DNA from: Usitatibacter rugosus
Lineage (GTDB): Bacteria > Pseudomonadota > Gammaproteobacteria > Burkholderiales > Usitatibacteraceae
Direction of reading: 5' to 3'
DNA: 64,000 bases
Assembly: GCF_013003965.1 (NCBI RefSeq)
Contig: NZ_CP053069.1
Coordinates: 899,419 to 963,418, forward strand
The position numbers and the translations under genes were made by a program. Shown here in pieces: positions 17,072 to 25,196 of the stretch (positions are counted from its first letter, which is position 1; every line of letters starts with the position of its first letter). The notes beneath the pieces are model-generated. The model saw only the letters and a list, made by a program, of their open reading frames with translations, was not told the DNA's origin and did no database searches.

Positions 17072-17724
17072 GGCCGGGCTTCCGCCGGTTCGCGATCGGT
17101 CGCGCGCGCGGATTCGATCTCCGCCACGCGGCGCCACACCTCGTTCGGTTCATAGGCCTGCATCGCCATCGCACGCAGCAGGACATAGCCGCCCAGCGCA
17201 TACAGCCCGTTCCCGACCTCGGCCGTGGCGAGCTGCGACAGGCGCGATGTCGCGATGATCGTCGCGAGGAGGTAGACGTCCAGCATCACCCAGGCCCGAA
17301 CCCATTCGGCACTGCGGAAGGTCACGGCGAGCCACGGCGGCACGGTTCCCAGGCGGAGCGGCAGGAGCATCGCCAGCATCACGACCAGCTCGGCGGCCGG
17401 CAGGAGGAGCGCGGAGAAGAGCGTGATCAGGGCGAGGCTCGCCATGCCGTGGTCGCGGAGCGCCGCGATGGTCTGGAAGATGTTGGCCGAGGTCTCGATG
17501 CCGTTGGAGTCCAGGCGAATCAGGTCGTGGGCGTTGGCTCCGATGAAAAGCACCGCGGCGCCGGTGAGCAGGGCCAGCGTGCGGTCGAGGCTGGCCGGCT
17601 GGAAGCGATGCAGCTCGGCGCCGCACCGGAAGCAATGCGCGGCCGCGCTGCGGCGCAGCTGCGGGATCCGCTGCAGGGCGTCGCATTCCGGGCATGCGGT
17701 GAGATCGCGGGTTTGTAATTCCAT
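17068..17724 (-). CDS. pqiA: PqiA half, first copy
   Basis: A 218-residue inner-membrane protein, N-terminal PqiA half. It starts with a zinc ribbon (ACPECDALQRIPQL, HCFRCGAEL) and four hydrophobic segments, with DLIRLDSNGIETSANIFQ between the first two. ATG 17724 is preferred over 17733 because a GGGGG ribosome site sits just upstream. It is the first gene of the pqiA-pqiA-pqiB-pqiC operon, in which every junction overlaps. It diverges from the M20 hydrolase with about 36 bp between starts, so the two promoters must overlap. Confidence 0.87.
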   Translation of the reverse strand: MELQTRDLTACPECDALQRIPQLRRSAAAHCFRCGAELHRFQPASLDRTLALLTGAAVLFIGANAHDLIRLDSNGIETSANIFQTIAALRDHGMASLALITLFSALLLPAAELVVMLAMLLPLRLGTVPPWLAVTFRSAEWVRAWVMLDVYLLATIIATSRLSQLATAEVGNGLYALGGYVLLRAMAMQAYEPNEVWRRVAEIESARATDREPAEARP

Positions 17725-17760
17725 GACCCCCATTAGTCCGGTGCTAGACTCGGTCGTTCC

Positions 17761-18993
17761 ATGGATGTCCTACATCTTGCCGCTTCGCTGGCCCGCCACA
17801 GCGACTCCGCCGACCACTACACGCGTCTCTATCTCACCTCCGCGCACCGCGCGGCGGCGAAAGAATTGCAATCGTGGATGGTAGAAAGCGGCCTGCGTGT
17901 GCGCGTCGATTCGGTCGGCAACGTGATCGGCCGCTACGACGGCGCGACGCGGGATGCGAAGACGTTGCTGCTCGGCTCGCATTTCGATTCGGTGAGGAAT
18001 GGCGGCAAGTACGACGGCGTGCTCGGAATTCTCGTTCCCATGGCCTGCGTGGCGGAGCTGCATCGCCGCGGTGAGCGGTTGCCCTGCGCCATCGAAGTGG
18101 CCGCCTTCGCGGACGAGGAGGGCGCTCGCTTCGCGACGGGCTTCCTCTCCAGCCGGGCGATGATCGGCGACTTCGACCGCACGTGGCTCGACCGGCGCGA
18201 TGCCGATGGCGTTTCCATGCGCGAGGCGATGCGCGACGCGGAGCTCGATCCCGAGGCGGCGGGGTCCGATCCGCTGAACCGCAAGGCGCTCGCGGGCTAC
18301 CTGGAGTTGCACATCGAGCAGGGGCCGGTGCTCCTGGATGCGGGGCTGGCGCTCGGCGTGGTCACGACGATCTCGGGCGGCAATCGCCACTCGGTGGTGG
18401 TGATCGGCGAGGCGGGGCACGCGGGCACGGTGCCGATGCAGCGGCGGCACGACGCACTCACGGCGGCTTCGGAGATGGTGCTGGCGATCGAGCGGCGCTG
18501 CGGCGTGACCGTCGAAGGCTCGCGCCTGGTCGGAACCGTCGGCATCCTCAAGGTTGTCGACGGCTCGAGCAACGTGATCCCGGGACGCATCGAGTTCTCG
18601 CTCGACATCCGCGCGGGCGACGACGCGACGCGCATCGCCGCCGAGGACGACATCTTCGCGGAGCTCGAGGCGATCGCGAAGCGCCGCGGCGTGCGCGTCG
18701 AGATGAAGCGCCACAGCGAGTCGACCGTGATCCGCTGCGCCGACCGGATGCAGGACCTCGTGGCCGCGAGCATCGCCGCCGTGGGTCTCGAGCCGCTGCG
18801 GCTACCCAGCGGCGCCGGTCACGACGCGATGATGTTCGCGCGCATCTGCGACGTCGGGATGATGTTCGTGCGCTGCGGCGCGGGCGGCGTAAGCCACAAC
18901 CCCGCCGAGACCGTGACCGCCGAGGACGTCGACCTCGCCCGGCGGGCCGTCCTCGAATTCATGCGGCGGTTCGGCACCGTCGTCCCCGCGTAG
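17761..18993 (+). CDS. M20-family amidohydrolase (allantoate deiminase/N-carbamoyl amino acid hydrolase type)
   Basis: A 410-residue dimeric metallo-hydrolase of the AllC/HyuC/UraD-type M20 group, which hydrolyses ureido groups. Metal ligands are visible in LGSHFDSV, the GGKYDGVLGI segment (Asp), FADEEGARF (Glu-Glu), LELHIEQGPVL (His) and VSHNPAETV (His). SGAGHDAMMFARI is the substrate loop. The length is usual for the group (about 410). Allantoate, N-carbamoyl-beta-alanine or N-carbamoyl amino acids are all possible; no purine or pyrimidine genes lie beside it. Its TAG stop lies inside a palindromic dRS3-like repeat. Confidence 0.88.
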   Translation: MDVLHLAASLARHSDSADHYTRLYLTSAHRAAAKELQSWMVESGLRVRVDSVGNVIGRYDGATRDAKTLLLGSHFDSVRNGGKYDGVLGILVPMACVAELHRRGERLPCAIEVAAFADEEGARFATGFLSSRAMIGDFDRTWLDRRDADGVSMREAMRDAELDPEAAGSDPLNRKALAGYLELHIEQGPVLLDAGLALGVVTTISGGNRHSVVVIGEAGHAGTVPMQRRHDALTAASEMVLAIERRCGVTVEGSRLVGTVGILKVVDGSSNVIPGRIEFSLDIRAGDDATRIAAEDDIFAELEAIAKRRGVRVEMKRHSESTVIRCADRMQDLVAASIAAVGLEPLRLPSGAGHDAMMFARICDVGMMFVRCGAGGVSHNPAETVTAEDVDLARRAVLEFMRRFGTVVPA

Positions 18994-19027
18994 GCGGGGA
19001 CCCATGGATTCCCGCCTTCGCGGGAAT
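18982..19027. repeat. Pair of dRS3-like palindromes
   Basis: Two adjacent 20-bp palindromes: GTCCCCGCGTAGGCGGGGAC (18982-19001) and ATTCCCGCCTTCGCGGGAAT (19008-19027). The second fits the neisserial dRS3 format ATTCCC-N8-GGGAAT exactly. The first holds the stop codon of the M20 hydrolase. They lie between convergent genes, where such repeats accumulate. A third copy is at 53644. Confidence 0.85.
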
Positions 19028-19032
19028 GACGG

Positions 19033-19464
19033 TCAGGCAACGGCCTGCGAGAACGCGGGATCGTTCGCCGCATCCTTCATCACGTTGGCGAGCGTCGTGT
19101 ACGCGACGGTCCAAGCCTCGCGCAGCTCGGGCGTGAAGTCGGTGTCGAGCGCCTGCTCGAGCGTCCACAGGAACGCTTCGGCGACGGAATCGTAGTGCTC
19201 GTCCTTCACGCCATAGGCGGCATGGCGGCGGCCCAGGTCCCCGGCGGTGGCGGTGATCTCGCCCATGCGGCCGAGGCAGCCGACGGCGGTGCCGAGCATG
19301 CCCATCAGCTTGCGGCCCTGCTGGTCGAGGGGCTTGCGGAAATGCGGGCGAAGCGAGGGATCCAGCTCGAAGAGGCGCGCGTAGAAGAGCAGGGCGGCCA
19401 TGTCGCGGATGGGGACGATCTTCTTCCAGCTGTCCTGCACGAGTGCGATCTGTTGGGGCGTCAT
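19033..19464 (-). CDS. Single-domain globin (first of two)
   Basis: A 143-residue heme globin of the flavohemoglobin/vitreoscilla class without a reductase domain. It starts MTPQQIALVQDSWKKI; the B10/CD region LFYARLFELDPSLRPHF and proximal-His helix segment DLGRRHAAYGVKDEHYDSV (His at about 87) are clear. Likely roles are NO detoxification or O2 binding. It is about half identical by eye to the globin in the nitrate operon (31666-32082). The start at 19464 fits the family; an upstream in-frame GTG is possible. It is convergent with the M20 hydrolase. Confidence 0.87.
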   Translation of the reverse strand: MTPQQIALVQDSWKKIVPIRDMAALLFYARLFELDPSLRPHFRKPLDQQGRKLMGMLGTAVGCLGRMGEITATAGDLGRRHAAYGVKDEHYDSVAEAFLWTLEQALDTDFTPELREAWTVAYTTLANVMKDAANDPAFSQAVA

Positions 19465-19562
19465 TTTCTTGGTGGGTTCGGATGCAGCGGCAACATCGCC
19501 GCCACCCTTGGATACGCCCACCCCCGTGTTCCGGATTGCGGAATATTCGGCAGAAAGACTGC

Positions 19563-20102
19563 CTATTTCCCCAACGCCGCCAGCTCTTTGTCGATCTCGT
19601 CGTAGAGGTGCTGGAGGTCGAATGCCACGTCGAACGGCTTGCCGTTGATGAAGATCGTCGGCGTCGACCGGACGCCGCTCTTCCGGCCGTCGGCGGCCAT
19701 CGCCTTGATCCGCGTGAGGCTCACGTGGCCGTCCATCGCGAGCGAGAAGGCGGCCAGGTCGAGCTTGATCTCCCGGGCCACGGCGTTGAGATCGCTGCGC
19801 GTGAGGTTGCGCTGGCGGCGGAAGAGCCGGTCGTGCATCGGCCAGAACTTCCCCTGGATGGCCGCGGCCTCGGAAGCCTCGGCGGCGAGTACGGCGTGGG
19901 GATGGACGTCTTCCTGCGGGAAGTGGCGGAACGCGAAGCGCACGCTGCCGGGGTAGCGCAGCAACATCAAATGAATCCCCGAGGAGGCTTCCGCGCAGTA
20001 CGGGCACTCGAAGTCGCCGTACTCGACCACGGTGACCGCGGCGCTGGCCTCACCGATGACATGGTCGGAAGCGCCGACCGGTGTGCGTAGGACACGCTTC
20101 AT
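19563..20102 (-). CDS. DsbA-family thioredoxin-fold protein
   Basis: A 179-residue thioredoxin-fold oxidoreductase with CPYC active site in YGDFECPYCAEAS (about residues 27-39) and the cis-Pro segment RSTPTIFINGKPF. A helical insert lies between, as in DsbA-type proteins. No signal peptide is seen, so it is probably cytoplasmic, like FrnE or 2-hydroxychromene isomerase-type relatives. Start choices are ATG 20102, ATG 20126 or TTG 20132; 20102 is chosen as closest to the conserved region. It is divergent from the arsR promoter. Confidence 0.8.
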   Translation of the reverse strand: MKRVLRTPVGASDHVIGEASAAVTVVEYGDFECPYCAEASSGIHLMLLRYPGSVRFAFRHFPQEDVHPHAVLAAEASEAAAIQGKFWPMHDRLFRRQRNLTRSDLNAVAREIKLDLAAFSLAMDGHVSLTRIKAMAADGRKSGVRSTPTIFINGKPFDVAFDLQHLYDEIDKELAALGK

Positions 20103-20125
20103 TCCGGAAAGGATACCCGACCCCA

Positions 20126-20154
20126 TTGACAACGGGGGACGCCAGGGATTTAAT
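20126..20154 (+). promoter_or_regulatory. Sigma-70 promoter of the arsR-desaturase operon
   Basis: A perfect -35 TTGACA (20126-20131), a 17-bp spacer and -10 TTTAAT (20149-20154, five of six bases). It is placed 26 bp before the arsR ATG. This is one of the few near-consensus promoters in the window. Confidence 0.75.
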
Positions 20155-20176
20155 TATTAACAAATGTGCTAATTAA
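20150..20176. promoter_or_regulatory. Candidate ArsR operator overlapping the -10 box
   Basis: An inverted repeat TTAATTA, 13 bp, TAATTAA inside an A/T-rich patch in GC-rich DNA. It covers the -10 element and the start region of the arsR transcript, so a dimer bound here would block transcription. This is the usual arrangement for an autorepressing ArsR-family regulator. Confidence 0.6.
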
Positions 20177-20179
20177 TGA

Positions 20180-20503
20180 ATGATGCAACTCGACCTCGTC
20201 TTCGACGCCCTCGCTTCCCGGCCGCGCCGGCAGATCCTCGCGTATCTCTCCGAAGTGGAGCTCTCCACCTCGGATCTCGCAGAACGTTTCGCGATGACGG
20301 CACCGGCCATTTCGCGGCACCTCTCCGTGCTCGAGAAGGCCGGGCTCGTGACCAGCGAGCGCCGCGGGCAGTTCGTGTTCTACAAGCTGAACGGCGACAA
20401 CCTCGTGAACACCCTGACTGGCTATGCCTTCGAGGTGTGTCCGGTGGGGCGGCCCCTCAAGCAGGAAGCCCGAGCGCTCAAGAAGCGCACGGCCAAAGGC
20501 TGA
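20180..20503 (+). CDS. ArsR-family winged-helix repressor
   Basis: A 107-residue dimeric winged-helix regulator: LVFDALASRPRRQILAYLSE, the recognition helix TAPAISRHLSVLEKAGLV, and wing SERRGQFVFYKL. No Cys cluster is found apart from one Cys near the C-terminus (EVCPVGRP), so it is probably not a classical metal sensor. Members without metal sites often control stress or membrane genes. Start is ATG 20180 or 20183. Seven bases separate its stop from the first desaturase, so it heads that operon. Confidence 0.87.
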   Translation: MMQLDLVFDALASRPRRQILAYLSEVELSTSDLAERFAMTAPAISRHLSVLEKAGLVTSERRGQFVFYKLNGDNLVNTLTGYAFEVCPVGRPLKQEARALKKRTAKG

Positions 20504-20510
20504 CGCGACC

Positions 20511-21440
20511 GTGCGGCACCACGTCTGGCGTGTCGATGGAACCGAGGCCGATGCCAGCGCCGGCCGTGTCGAGTGGTCTCCCGCCAAGTCGATCTGGAAC
20601 ACGTCGATGCTCGCCGCGGCGCTCGTCCTCGCACCCCTCACGGCGACCCCCGCTGCGATCCTCGTCTTTGCCGTACTGACCTACACCACCCTGTTGCTGG
20701 GGCACTCGGTCGGGATGCATCGCTATCTCATCCACCGAACCTTCGAGACGAATCCGTGGCTCGCGCGGCTGCTCATCTATCTCGGAGTGCTCGTGGGCAT
20801 GGCGGGACCGTACGGCATCCTGCGCATCCACGACACGCGCGACTGGGCGCAAAGGCAGCTCGATTGCCACGATTTCTTTTCGCACAGACGCGGCTTGCTC
20901 GTCGATGCGCTCTGGCAACTTCATTGCCGCTTTGCGTTCGATCGGCCGCCGGCGTTCCGAATCGAGGCCGACCTTCTCGCCGACCCGTGGCTCAAAGCCA
21001 TGGAAAGGACATGGATGCTTCATCAGGTCCCGCTCGCGATTGCCCTCTACCTGGCCGGAGGATGGGGCTGGGTCGCGTGGGGCGTCTTCGCGCGAGTCTC
21101 GGTGAGCGTCGCGGGCCATTGGATCGTGACGTACTACTGCCACAACCCCGGCCCCGGCCGCTGGTGGGTCGAGGGCGCGGGAGTGCAAGCGGCCAACCTG
21201 CCTGGGTGGGGTCTGCTCACGCTCGGCGAATGCTGGCACAACAACCACCACGCGTTTCCGGAATCCGCTCGCATGGGCCTGGAGCCCCACGAGCTGGATC
21301 CGGGCTATTGGGTCATCGAACGCCTCCAGCGCGCGGGCCTCGCATGGAACGTCGGTGCGCCGCGCGCCGAGATGCTGCAAGACGACATCCACCCCGTTGA
21401 GTACATCCATGGAACAGAGCGCATCTCGTCCGCGGCCTGA
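20511..21440 (+). CDS. Fatty-acid desaturase-like membrane protein, first of tandem pair
   Basis: A 309-residue di-iron membrane desaturase of the acyl-CoA desaturase type. His boxes are GHSVGMHRYLIHRTF (about residues 60-74) and ECWHNNHHAFPES (about 240-252). The middle region RDWAQRQLDCHDFFSH departs from the usual HRxHH. Hydrophobic stretches flank the boxes. GTG 20511 is the likely start, 7 bp after arsR; no ATG is well placed. It is closely related to the next gene (same boxes, same lengths between them), indicating tandem duplication. It probably alters membrane lipid unsaturation under ArsR control. Confidence 0.8.
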   Translation: MRHHVWRVDGTEADASAGRVEWSPAKSIWNTSMLAAALVLAPLTATPAAILVFAVLTYTTLLLGHSVGMHRYLIHRTFETNPWLARLLIYLGVLVGMAGPYGILRIHDTRDWAQRQLDCHDFFSHRRGLLVDALWQLHCRFAFDRPPAFRIEADLLADPWLKAMERTWMLHQVPLAIALYLAGGWGWVAWGVFARVSVSVAGHWIVTYYCHNPGPGRWWVEGAGVQAANLPGWGLLTLGECWHNNHHAFPESARMGLEPHELDPGYWVIERLQRAGLAWNVGAPRAEMLQDDIHPVEYIHGTERISSAA

Positions 21441-22395
21441 GGCGGCCCTCGCCTCGCTCGATCCTTATCGGGTCAATTCCCTCATTCTCGACGCGAACGT
21501 GGATCCCGTGGCGGGACGCGCGCGCTGGGATCCGGCACGATCGGCCTGGAACGGCGGAATGCTCCTCGCTGCGATAGCGCTCGGTCCGCTCTACTTCACG
21601 TGGGGCGCCTTTACCGCATTCGTGGTGCTGCTCGCGCTGACCATGTGCGCCGGACACTCGGTCGGTTTCCACCGCCGCTTGATCCATCGCACATTCAAGT
21701 GTCCCAAGTGGCTCGAACGCGCGATGGTGTGGTCGGGCACGCTGGTCGGCATGCAAGGTCCCCTCTGGGTGATCCAGTCGCACGACATTCGCGACTGGGC
21801 CCAGCGCCAGCCCGATTGCCATGACTTCCTGAAGCATGGACGCGGCCCCTGGATGGACGCGTGGTGGAACCTGCATTGCCGGCTGTACCTCGATCGTCCA
21901 CCGGGTTTCGATCCCGGCCCCGGCATCGGTGACGATCCCTTCTATCGCTTCCTCCAGCGCACGTGGATGCTGCAGCAGATCCCCGTCGCGCTCGTGCTCT
22001 TCGCGATCGGCGGCGTTCCGTGGGTGATCTGGGGCGTGTGCGTCCGCGTGACGGTCGGAGTCACGATGCACTGGTTCGTGGGCTACCTGTGCCACACGCA
22101 CGGCCCGCAGAGCTGGCTCGTCGACAAGGGGGCCGTACAGGCCCACGACGTCCCTTGGGCGGCGATTCCGTCGATGGGTGAAAGCTGGCACAACAACCAT
22201 CACGCCTTTCCGGCATCGGCGCGCCACGGTCTCTATCCGGGGCAAGTCGATCTCGGCTATGAGTTCGTCCTCCTGCTCGAGCGATGCGGGCTCGCGTGGG
22301 ATATCCAGACGCCGGACCGTTTGCCGGCGCGGCCCGGTATCACGCCGATCGCGGCGCACTCGGTGGAGAGGATCCATGGACGACAAACCCGCTAA
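21409..22395 (+). CDS. Fatty-acid desaturase-like membrane protein, second of tandem pair
   Basis: A 328-residue paralogue of the preceding gene: GHSVGFHRRLIHRTF, RDWAQRQPDCHDFLKH and ESWHNNHHAFPAS line up with the same spacing. Its N-terminus is longer by about 20 residues and its first 32 bp overlap the end of the upstream gene. The altered middle box is shared by both copies, so it is a feature of this subfamily and not a defect. It possibly has a different acyl position or chain-length preference. Confidence 0.8.
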   Translation: MEQSASRPRPEAALASLDPYRVNSLILDANVDPVAGRARWDPARSAWNGGMLLAAIALGPLYFTWGAFTAFVVLLALTMCAGHSVGFHRRLIHRTFKCPKWLERAMVWSGTLVGMQGPLWVIQSHDIRDWAQRQPDCHDFLKHGRGPWMDAWWNLHCRLYLDRPPGFDPGPGIGDDPFYRFLQRTWMLQQIPVALVLFAIGGVPWVIWGVCVRVTVGVTMHWFVGYLCHTHGPQSWLVDKGAVQAHDVPWAAIPSMGESWHNNHHAFPASARHGLYPGQVDLGYEFVLLLERCGLAWDIQTPDRLPARPGITPIAAHSVERIHGRQTR

Positions 22396-23347
22396 GCGCC
22401 GTTGGCTGCGCTGGGGCGCGCCGCTCCTCGCGGGCGCGGTGGTAGGCATAGCGATGCGGTTCGTCTTCTCGGGCTACCCGGACAGCATGACCCATGCCAT
22501 GACGGCCGGGTTCATCTACTTCGTCCCGGTCGTGGTTGGAGCCGTAGCGGTCTACGTCTCGGAAAGGCTGTCTCCAACGGCCTCGGGATGGCATTTCAAC
22601 ATCGGCGCGCTGGCGAACGTGTTCTTCGTCATCGGAACGTTGCTGATCCTGATCGAAGGATTCGTTTGCGCCATCATCATCGTTCCTCTCTTCGCGGTCA
22701 TCGGCGGCCTGTCGGGCCTTGCGATGGGCGCCATCTGCCGGAGGGTGACGAAATCGAAAGAGACGCTCTACGCGATCGCCATGCTCCCGTTCCTTGCCAC
22801 GCCCATGGAGTCCCAGGTGCCGCTCCCGGTGGAACTGGCGAACGTCGAGCGCACGATCGTCATTCACGCCTCACCCGAGCGAGTGTGGAATGAGCTGCTC
22901 AATGCGCGCGACATCCGGCCCGAGGAGGTCGAACGCGCCTGGATCTACCGGATTGGCGTGCCCGTTCCACAAAGTGGAGCGACAAGCGAAACGCCCGAGG
23001 GACGCGTGCGCCACGTCACGATGGGTAAGGACATTTCGTTCGACGAGGTCATCACGCATTCCGTGGAGAACCGCTACTTGCGATGGACGTACCGCTTCAC
23101 GCCGGAATCCTTTCCGCCCTACGCGCTCGATGAGCATGTCGTGATCGGCGGCCACTACTTCGACGTCCGGGACACGTCCTATGTGCTGAGGCCCGTCGCG
23201 GGCGGCACGGAACTGACGGTGCGGATCGGGTATCGGGTGAGCACGCGGTTCAACTGGTACGCTGCGCCGGTGGCGCGGTTCCTGATGGAAGACCTTGGCG
23301 ACTCGAACCTCGGCTACTACCGGGGGCGGGCGGAGCGTGCAACGTGA
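22376..23347 (+). CDS. Membrane protein with C-terminal SRPBCC (START-like) domain
   Basis: A 323-residue fusion. The N-terminal half has four hydrophobic segments (about residues 14-30, 43-62, 76-100 and 105-125). The C-terminal half (about 155-320) begins VERTIVIHASPERVWNELL, the typical start of an SRPBCC lipid/hydrophobic-ligand binding fold, and ends with AAPVARFLMEDLGDSN. It overlaps the desaturase by 20 bp and the next gene by GTGA. A membrane-tethered ligand-binding domain beside two desaturases suggests lipid handling or sensing. Confidence 0.75.
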   Translation: MDDKPAKRRWLRWGAPLLAGAVVGIAMRFVFSGYPDSMTHAMTAGFIYFVPVVVGAVAVYVSERLSPTASGWHFNIGALANVFFVIGTLLILIEGFVCAIIIVPLFAVIGGLSGLAMGAICRRVTKSKETLYAIAMLPFLATPMESQVPLPVELANVERTIVIHASPERVWNELLNARDIRPEEVERAWIYRIGVPVPQSGATSETPEGRVRHVTMGKDISFDEVITHSVENRYLRWTYRFTPESFPPYALDEHVVIGGHYFDVRDTSYVLRPVAGGTELTVRIGYRVSTRFNWYAAPVARFLMEDLGDSNLGYYRGRAERAT

Positions 23348-23640
23348 CGACGAATCTCGTGTTCTCCTTCGACGAATCCGCGAAGCGCTATCGCGCCAGC
23401 CAGGATGCGCGGGAGGTCGCCTTCATCGAAGCGGACCGCATCGGCACCGATTCCCTGCTCATCAAGCACACCGAAGCGCACGAGGAAGGCCAGGGTTTCG
23501 CGGGGGCGCTGCTCCGTCACGTGCTGGAGGAAGCGCGCGCGTGCGGCCGCAAGGTCATCCCGATCTGCCCCTACGCGGCGGGATTCATGCGGAAGCATCC
23601 CGAATACCACGACGTCCTGCGGCCCGGCTACCCGCTCTAG
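23344..23640 (+). CDS. Small GNAT-like acetyltransferase (YjdJ type)
   Basis: A 98-residue minimal GCN5-type fold as in the YjdJ family: FIEADRIGTDSLLIKHTEAHEEGQGFAGALLRHV contains the acetyl-CoA loop (GQGFAGAL). The tail VIPICPYAAGFMRKHPEYHDVL is the family's conserved C-terminus. The GTG start overlaps the preceding stop. It is the last gene of the arsR-desaturase operon, and its stop overlaps the convergent reductase stop by 3 bp. Confidence 0.83.
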   Translation: MTTNLVFSFDESAKRYRASQDAREVAFIEADRIGTDSLLIKHTEAHEEGQGFAGALLRHVLEEARACGRKVIPICPYAAGFMRKHPEYHDVLRPGYPL

Positions 23641-25196
23641 TACACGTCGCGCAGGTAGCGGCCTTCCTTCGCCAGCCCCGCAAGCCACGCCTTGGCACCC
23701 GCCGCGTCGAGCCCACCCTGTGTGGTCGCTACGCTGACCAGCGCATGCTCGACATCAGCAGCCATGTGCTTCGCATCGCCGCACACATAGAAATACGCAC
23801 CGTCCTTCAGCCACTGCCAGAGCTCCGCGGCCTGCTCGGCCATGCGGTGCTGGACGTAGATCTTCTGCGACTGGTCGCGCGAGAAGGCCGTCGAGAGGCG
23901 CGTGAGCAGCCCCTTGTCGCGCCAGGCTTCCATCTCGTCGCGATAGAGGAAATCCGTCGCCTCGTGCTGCGCGCCAAAGAAGAGCCAGTTGCGGCCGGTG
24001 GCCCCCGCGGCTTCGCGTTCCTGGAGGAAGGCGCGGAACGGCGCGATGCCGGTGCCGGGGCCGACCATCACGATCGGCGTGGCGGCATTCGTCGGCAAGC
24101 GGAAGCCGTGCGACTTCTGCAGGAAGACCGGCACCGGGCGGCCCGGCGAGAGGTGCTCGGCGAAGTAGCCAGAACCCAGGCCGAGGTAACCCCGGCCACC
24201 CTCGTCGTAGCGGACGACGCCCACGGTGAGATGGATCTCGCCCGGGTAGCGTTTCGCCGACGAGGCAATGGAGTAGAGCCGCGGCTGCATGCGCGAGAGC
24301 GACTGGATGAAGGCACCCACGGGCGGACGAGCCGAGCGGAATTTCACGAGCGTGTCGAAGACGTCGCGGATGCCGTAGCTCGGCGCTCGCTCGTCATCCT
24401 CGGCGAGAAGGGCGAGGCGCTGTGCTTCGAACTCCAGCTTGGCGTGGTCGGCCATCAGCGCGAAGAGCTCCGCCGTCGGCTCGCGCAGGCTCACGCGTGA
24501 CGTGAGCGCTTCGCGCGCGGTCCACGTCGCGCCTTCGAGCATCACGGCCTTGTTGCCCTTGGTTTTGAGGATCGACAGGATCAGCTCGACCACCTGCGGG
24601 TCGTTGCCCGCCCAGATGCCGAGGGAGTCGCCGGGCTCGTGCTCGAGGCCCAGGCCGGCCGTCGCGACGCTCACCGCTCGCGTGTCGCGGTCTCCCTTCG
24701 TGAGCGGATAGCTCACGATCAACCGGGCACGGGCGGGGCGATCTCGGGAAGGTCCGGGGGGAAAGTCGGGCAAGACGGCGGTCGGGGCCTCGTGGGCCAA
24801 CGCCGCCGTCCCGGCCGGTTCCTCCTCCAGTAACCGTTTCAGTGCCTTCGTCGTCTGCTTGCCGCCGGGGACGCACTTGCCGACGTCCTTCTCGGCCCCT
24901 TCGGCAATGGACTGCGCGTAGCTCTTGCACAGGTAGCCGCACTGCCCGCAATCGAGCTGGCCCATGGCGGACATCAGCTTCAGGCGGAGCGGCTTGCCCT
25001 TCGACAACTCCAGGCGCTGGGGCAACTCCAGGACCGGATCATGCCACGGAAGCTCGCCATCGTCTTCCGGGGCGGGGGCGCTCGTGGCGGCCGCTCCGTT
25101 GCCTGCCGCCATGCCGAGCATGCCGGCGAAGAAACCGTTCAGCCACGCACGCTGCTCGGGCGAAAAGGGGGCGGTGTCGGGCAGGACGGGAATCAT
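23637..25196 (-). CDS. NADPH-dependent reductase with Fe-S motif (CysJ-like, nitrite reductase partner)
   Basis: A 519-residue flavoprotein annotated in relatives as sulfite reductase alpha subunit. It lacks a flavodoxin domain. Instead the N-terminal third has a Cys cluster CGQCGYLCKSYAQSIAEGAE, followed by KC (about residues 83-110), likely a 4Fe-4S site. The C-terminal two thirds are a CysJ-type FAD/NADPH module: FAD segment RLYSIASSAKRYPGEIHLTV, NADPH segments GPGTGIAPFRAFLQER and YVCGDAKHMAADVE. It probably passes NADPH electrons through FAD and the cluster to NirA. ATG 25196 overlaps the nirA stop. It is the last gene of the nitrate operon. Confidence 0.83.
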   Translation of the reverse strand: MIPVLPDTAPFSPEQRAWLNGFFAGMLGMAAGNGAAATSAPAPEDDGELPWHDPVLELPQRLELSKGKPLRLKLMSAMGQLDCGQCGYLCKSYAQSIAEGAEKDVGKCVPGGKQTTKALKRLLEEEPAGTAALAHEAPTAVLPDFPPGPSRDRPARARLIVSYPLTKGDRDTRAVSVATAGLGLEHEPGDSLGIWAGNDPQVVELILSILKTKGNKAVMLEGATWTAREALTSRVSLREPTAELFALMADHAKLEFEAQRLALLAEDDERAPSYGIRDVFDTLVKFRSARPPVGAFIQSLSRMQPRLYSIASSAKRYPGEIHLTVGVVRYDEGGRGYLGLGSGYFAEHLSPGRPVPVFLQKSHGFRLPTNAATPIVMVGPGTGIAPFRAFLQEREAAGATGRNWLFFGAQHEATDFLYRDEMEAWRDKGLLTRLSTAFSRDQSQKIYVQHRMAEQAAELWQWLKDGAYFYVCGDAKHMAADVEHALVSVATTQGGLDAAGAKAWLAGLAKEGRYLRDVY

